Part shown: in pieces, positions 15,283 through 18,141 of the stretch | How positions within the stretch are numbered: position 1 is the stretch's first letter | Layout: each line of letters begins with the position of its first letter | Source of the DNA: Acidobacteriota bacterium | GTDB taxonomy: Bacteria; Acidobacteriota; Terriglobia; Terriglobales; Acidobacteriaceae | Length of the DNA stretch: 18,141 bases | Assembly: GCA_021805265.1 (NCBI GenBank) | Contig: JAJZFR010000181.1 | Span: 1-18,141 of the forward strand | Direction of reading: 5' to 3' | Program-made: the position numbers and the translations under genes | The notes under the pieces: generated by a model | Database searches by the model: none | Told to the model about the DNA's origin: nothing | Seen by the model: only the letters and a program-made list of their open reading frames with translations

Positions 15283-16272
15283 ATGCCGAAGTATTCCATC
15301 GTAGTGCCTTTTCACAATGAAGAAGAGAATGTAACCCAGTTGTACGCGCGGCTGAAGTCGGTCATGGAGCACGTGGGCGACAGCTTTGAGCTGGTGCTTG
15401 TCGATGACGGCTCGAACGACCGCACGTACAAGCTGTTGGAAGAGATTGCCGCCGTGGACAGCCGTGTGCTGGTGGTGAAACTGCGGCGCAACTTTGGCCA
15501 GACCTCCGCGCTTGCCGCCGGTTTTGACAATGCCTCGGGCGAATTTATTTTCGCCATGGACGGCGACCTGCAGCACGATCCGAACGAGATTCCCAACTTC
15601 ATCGCCAAGCTGGAAGAGGGCTACGACGTGGTCTCCGGGTGGCGCAAGGAGCGCATCGACAGTTTCGTCATGCGTCGCATTCCGTCACGCTGCGCCAACT
15701 GGCTGATGGCCAAACTCTCCGAGGTAGATATTCACGACTTCGGCACGACGTACAAGGCGTATCGCCGCGAGATCATCCACAACATCCCGCTGTATGGCGA
15801 GATGCATCGGTTCATTCCCGCTCTGGCAGCCTGGTATGGCGCGTCGATCTGCGAGATACCGATCAAGAATGTGAACCGCGAGCGCGGGAAAAGCCACTAC
15901 GGTATCGGGCGCACCTTCCGCGTGTTTTTTGATCTGCTGACGATTCGCTTCCTGCTCAAACACATGAGCCGACCGCTGCACTTCTTCGGTGCCTGCGGCG
16001 CGCTGGGCATTGTGGCTGGTGGGTTTACCTCGATGTGGCTGCTTGCGCTCAAGCTGATGAACTGGCGCGAGAACATCATGGACCAGCATGGTCCCCTGTT
16101 TGTGATCGCTGGCGTCCTGATTCTGGCGGGAATTCAACTGCTGGCCATTGGCCTGCTGGGCGAGTTGCAGGTGCGCCACTACTACACCGGCGCGCAGCGG
16201 ACCCCCTACGCCATTGATCGCATCGTTCGTCTGCGCTCGCCCGAGGAGCCAAGCCTGCTTTCGGGCAACTGA
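15283..16272 (+). CDS. Membrane-anchored family 2 glycosyltransferase (polyprenyl-phosphate sugar transferase type)
   Basis: 329 residues. An N-terminal GT-A domain shows 'YSIVVPFHNEEENV' (4-17), 'VDDGSNDRT' (40-48), 'RRNFGQTSALAAGF' (68-81) and the metal-binding 'AMDGDLQHDP' (91-100, DxD at D93/D95). 'RERGKSHYGIGRTFR' (199-213) is the conserved segment of DPM1/GtrB/ArnC-type enzymes. Two C-terminal membrane helices (about 234-257 and 271-295) anchor it at the inner membrane. Relatives transfer glucose, mannose or other sugars from a nucleotide donor to undecaprenyl phosphate, making lipid-linked donors for envelope decoration. The exact sugar is not deducible. It follows the threonine aldolase gene by 62 bases and is closed by the terminator at 16326-16361. 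Confidence 0.93.
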   Translation: MPKYSIVVPFHNEEENVTQLYARLKSVMEHVGDSFELVLVDDGSNDRTYKLLEEIAAVDSRVLVVKLRRNFGQTSALAAGFDNASGEFIFAMDGDLQHDPNEIPNFIAKLEEGYDVVSGWRKERIDSFVMRRIPSRCANWLMAKLSEVDIHDFGTTYKAYRREIIHNIPLYGEMHRFIPALAAWYGASICEIPIKNVNRERGKSHYGIGRTFRVFFDLLTIRFLLKHMSRPLHFFGACGALGIVAGGFTSMWLLALKLMNWRENIMDQHGPLFVIAGVLILAGIQLLAIGLLGELQVRHYYTGAQRTPYAIDRIVRLRSPEEPSLLSGN

Positions 16273-16325
16273 TTTCCGGTTTGCCATCTTCCTGTGGCCG
16301 CTTTGAGGCATGGTTTCCAGATACC

Positions 16326-16361
16326 GCCCCGTTCCCTTCAACCGGGACGGGGCTTTCTCTT
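16326..16361 (+). terminator. Rho-independent terminator after the glycosyltransferase gene
   Basis: GCCCCGTTCCC (16326-16336) pairs with GGGACGGGGC (16344-16353) with one bulged T, giving ten base pairs around a 7-base loop, followed by TTTCTCTT. It starts 54 bases past the stop codon and separates the glycosyltransferase from the sugar kinase. Confidence 0.85.
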
Positions 16362-16390
16362 GGTAGACTGCATTGAGCCGATGGAGGCCA

Positions 16391-17389
16391 ATGAATACGG
16401 ACAAGCCCCTGAATATGGTTGACATGGTTGGCGTCGGGTTGAACGCGACCGACACCGTGATCGCGCTGGACCGCTATCCGGGACAGGGCGCGAAGCTCGA
16501 ATTCAATGACCTGCGTGTGCTGCCAGGCGGGCAGGTGGCCTCGACGGTTGCGGCCTGTCAGCAATGGGGCCTGGCGACGCGGTACGTGGGCAAGATTGGC
16601 GACGACGATGCCGCAGAACTCCATCGCCGTGAATTTGCGCGTCTGGGGGTGGACGCGCAGTTGATTGCGGTTCCCCACTGCGCCAGCCGGCAGAGCGTGA
16701 TCCTGGTGGATGGCGATGGCGAACGCACCGTGCTGTGGCGGCGGGATGAACGCCAGAACCTGCACCCCGGCGAGCTACGCCGTGAGTGGATCGAAGGCGC
16801 GCGCGTACTGCACCTGGACGGCTACGATATTGCCGCTGCAACGCTCGCTGCTGGATGGGCGCGCGCGGCAGGAATACCCGTCGTCGCCGATCTGGATGAA
16901 CTCTACCCAGGCATCGACGACCTGCTGTCGCTGACCGACTATGCGATTGTGAGCCGCGATTTTCCGAGTCGTCTGACCGGCGAGACGACGCTTGAGGCCG
17001 CGCTCAAAACGATGCAACGCCGGTATGGGGCAAAGCTCGCCGCCGCGACGCTCGGCCATGACGGCGTGCTGGCCTGGGATGGCGAGCAGTTCTGTTACTC
17101 GAACGCGTTTCGTGTACCAGTCGCAGACACGACGGGCGCGGGAGATATTTTCCACGCCGGGTTCATCTATGGTCTGCTACGGGGCTGGCCGTTGCAGCGG
17201 CAGCTTGACTTTGCTGGCGCGGCGGCGGCGCTGAACTGCAGCGCGATCGGTGCGCGAGGAGGCATCGCGCCGGTGGCTGCGATTGAGTCGCTGCTCCGCG
17301 ATGGAGAACGCTATCCGGAGCCTCCGATTTGTTCTCTGATGGCGGTCCGTCGCGAGTCGGTGCCCGCCGGAACAACAGTGGCAGAGTGA
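16391..17389 (+). CDS. PfkB-family carbohydrate kinase
   Basis: 332 residues from ATG at 16391. The glycine-rich substrate motif is 'LPGGQVASTVAACQQWG' (about 44-60) and the ATP/anion-hole signature is 'DTTGAGDIFHAGFIYGLL' (about 246-263), with catalytic Asp at about 252 in GAGD. These kinases phosphorylate sugars or nucleosides such as ribose, fructose or adenosine. Nothing here settles the substrate. GGAGG (16383-16387) is only three bases before this ATG, closer than usual; TTG at 16373 or the ATGs at 16415 and 16424 are alternatives, the last closest to the conserved 'VGVGLNATD' strand. The upstream terminator implies its own promoter, though none was confidently found. Confidence 0.88.
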   Translation: MNTDKPLNMVDMVGVGLNATDTVIALDRYPGQGAKLEFNDLRVLPGGQVASTVAACQQWGLATRYVGKIGDDDAAELHRREFARLGVDAQLIAVPHCASRQSVILVDGDGERTVLWRRDERQNLHPGELRREWIEGARVLHLDGYDIAAATLAAGWARAAGIPVVADLDELYPGIDDLLSLTDYAIVSRDFPSRLTGETTLEAALKTMQRRYGAKLAAATLGHDGVLAWDGEQFCYSNAFRVPVADTTGAGDIFHAGFIYGLLRGWPLQRQLDFAGAAAALNCSAIGARGGIAPVAAIESLLRDGERYPEPPICSLMAVRRESVPAGTTVAE

Positions 17390-17512
17390 ATCGACCGGGC
17401 AATGGATGTTCGTGGGGTGCAGAGTGCCCTGCCTGCCACAATGCCATGACATCGAAAGGACACCTGAACTGGAGCGAGTTATCCCACGTATAGTCAGGCA
17501 AGGGGAAAACAC

Positions 17513-18082
17513 ATGCTGATCGCAAGAGTATGGCAAATCCTGATCGATGGCTGGATTGTTTTTGAGCTGTTGCTGGCGATTGTGACGCGGACTCGGCGCA
17601 GCCAGGGCAAGGTGACGGATCGCGGATCGCTGCTGCTGCTTTGGCTTTCGATCGGGGCCTCTATTACCGCTTCATTCCGGATTGCGGACGCGATGCCTCG
17701 GAACCTGTTTGTTCACTCGACCTGGCTTAGCCCGCTCGCTCTGGGAATTCTCGCGGCGGGTTTTGTTCTGCGAGTCACCGCGATCTTCATGCTGGGACGT
17801 GCTTTCAGCGTCAATGTGGCGATTCGCGACAATCAAATTTTGAAGCAGGATGGACTCTATGCGTGGATGCGTCATCCCTCCTACAGCGGCATGGTGCTGA
17901 TGTTCCTGGCTCTCGGCCTGTCGGAGCGGAACTGGATTTCGCTGCTGATTCTGGCGATTGTCCCCAATGCGGCGCTGCTTTATCGTATCCATGTGGAAGA
18001 GATCGCTTTGCGCGCGGGATTTGGCGAGGAATATGTAGCGTACAGCCGACGAGTGAAGCGGCTGGTTCCGGGGATTTATTAG
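17513..18082 (+). CDS. Isoprenylcysteine carboxyl methyltransferase-like integral membrane protein
   Basis: 189 residues with about four to five membrane segments (roughly 8-25, 38-56, 72-95, 125-137 and 140-158). The C-terminal family core is plain: 'GLYAWMRHPSYSGM' (114-127), 'YRIHVEEIALRAGFGEEYVAYSRRVKRLVPGIY' ending the protein, with HP and EE residues that bind S-adenosylmethionine in this superfamily (ICMT/PEMT). Bacterial members methylate varied small or lipid substrates and do not have prenylated CaaX proteins as a known target, so substrate is unknown. AGGGG (17501-17505) sits 7 bases before the ATG. It follows the sugar kinase after 123 bases with no gene and no clear terminator. 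The remaining 59 bases of the window show nothing identifiable. Confidence 0.88.
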   Translation: MLIARVWQILIDGWIVFELLLAIVTRTRRSQGKVTDRGSLLLLWLSIGASITASFRIADAMPRNLFVHSTWLSPLALGILAAGFVLRVTAIFMLGRAFSVNVAIRDNQILKQDGLYAWMRHPSYSGMVLMFLALGLSERNWISLLILAIVPNAALLYRIHVEEIALRAGFGEEYVAYSRRVKRLVPGIY

Positions 18083-18141
18083 GGCTGAGGTTGATTGAAA
18101 AAAGTGGAATGCGGGGGTCAGGGATGCGAGCGATACAGATA

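Noticed and set aside
1..18141. CRISPR array, tRNA, rRNA, insertion sequence or phage elements
   Set aside because: No spaced direct repeats, cloverleaf-like segments, transposase motifs or terminal inverted repeats were seen.

Overview
The window looks like chromosomal DNA from a Gram-negative, GC-rich bacterium, most likely an Acidobacteriota (Terriglobia/Acidobacteriaceae type). Three things suggest this: a very large Oar-like TonB-dependent receptor with an N-terminal carboxypeptidase-regulatory-like domain, a family strongly expanded in that phylum; a lipid A gene (lpxB), which implies an outer membrane; and GC-biased codon use throughout. No rRNA, tRNA, CRISPR array, insertion sequence or phage gene was seen. 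The assignment is inferred from protein style, not from a marker gene.

Left part, minus strand (about 12.7 kb down to 0.13 kb). Six genes lie head to tail with short gaps or overlaps and probably form one operon: an MsbA-like ABC exporter, lpxB (lipid A disaccharide synthase), an M1-aminopeptidase-like protein with C-terminal TPRs, an aminoglycoside-phosphotransferase-fold kinase, a PnuC-family vitamin transporter, and a deoxyhypusine-synthase-like enzyme. After a 346-base gap carrying three inverted repeats comes the large outer-membrane receptor, which has its own ribosome-binding site and ends in a strong hairpin terminator.

Right part, plus strand (12.85 kb to 18.1 kb). A divergent 120-base promoter region separates the operon from a HemW-like radical SAM gene, which overlaps a threonine aldolase gene that starts with TTG. 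Next come a membrane-anchored family 2 glycosyltransferase, a clear rho-independent terminator, a PfkB-family sugar kinase and an isoprenylcysteine-methyltransferase-like membrane protein.

How the genes fit together: the exporter plus LpxB suggest lipid A synthesis and flipping. PnuC plus the kinase suggest import and phosphorylation trapping of a vitamin (nicotinamide riboside or thiamine). The deoxyhypusine-synthase homologue suggests polyamine chemistry. The most unusual observation is that the M1-like protein keeps the family fold signature but has lost the catalytic glutamate, two of three zinc ligands, the GAMEN motif and the catalytic tyrosine, so it should be a pseudo-peptidase. No wholly new defence or mobile system is visible; most of the window is ordinary housekeeping chromosome.
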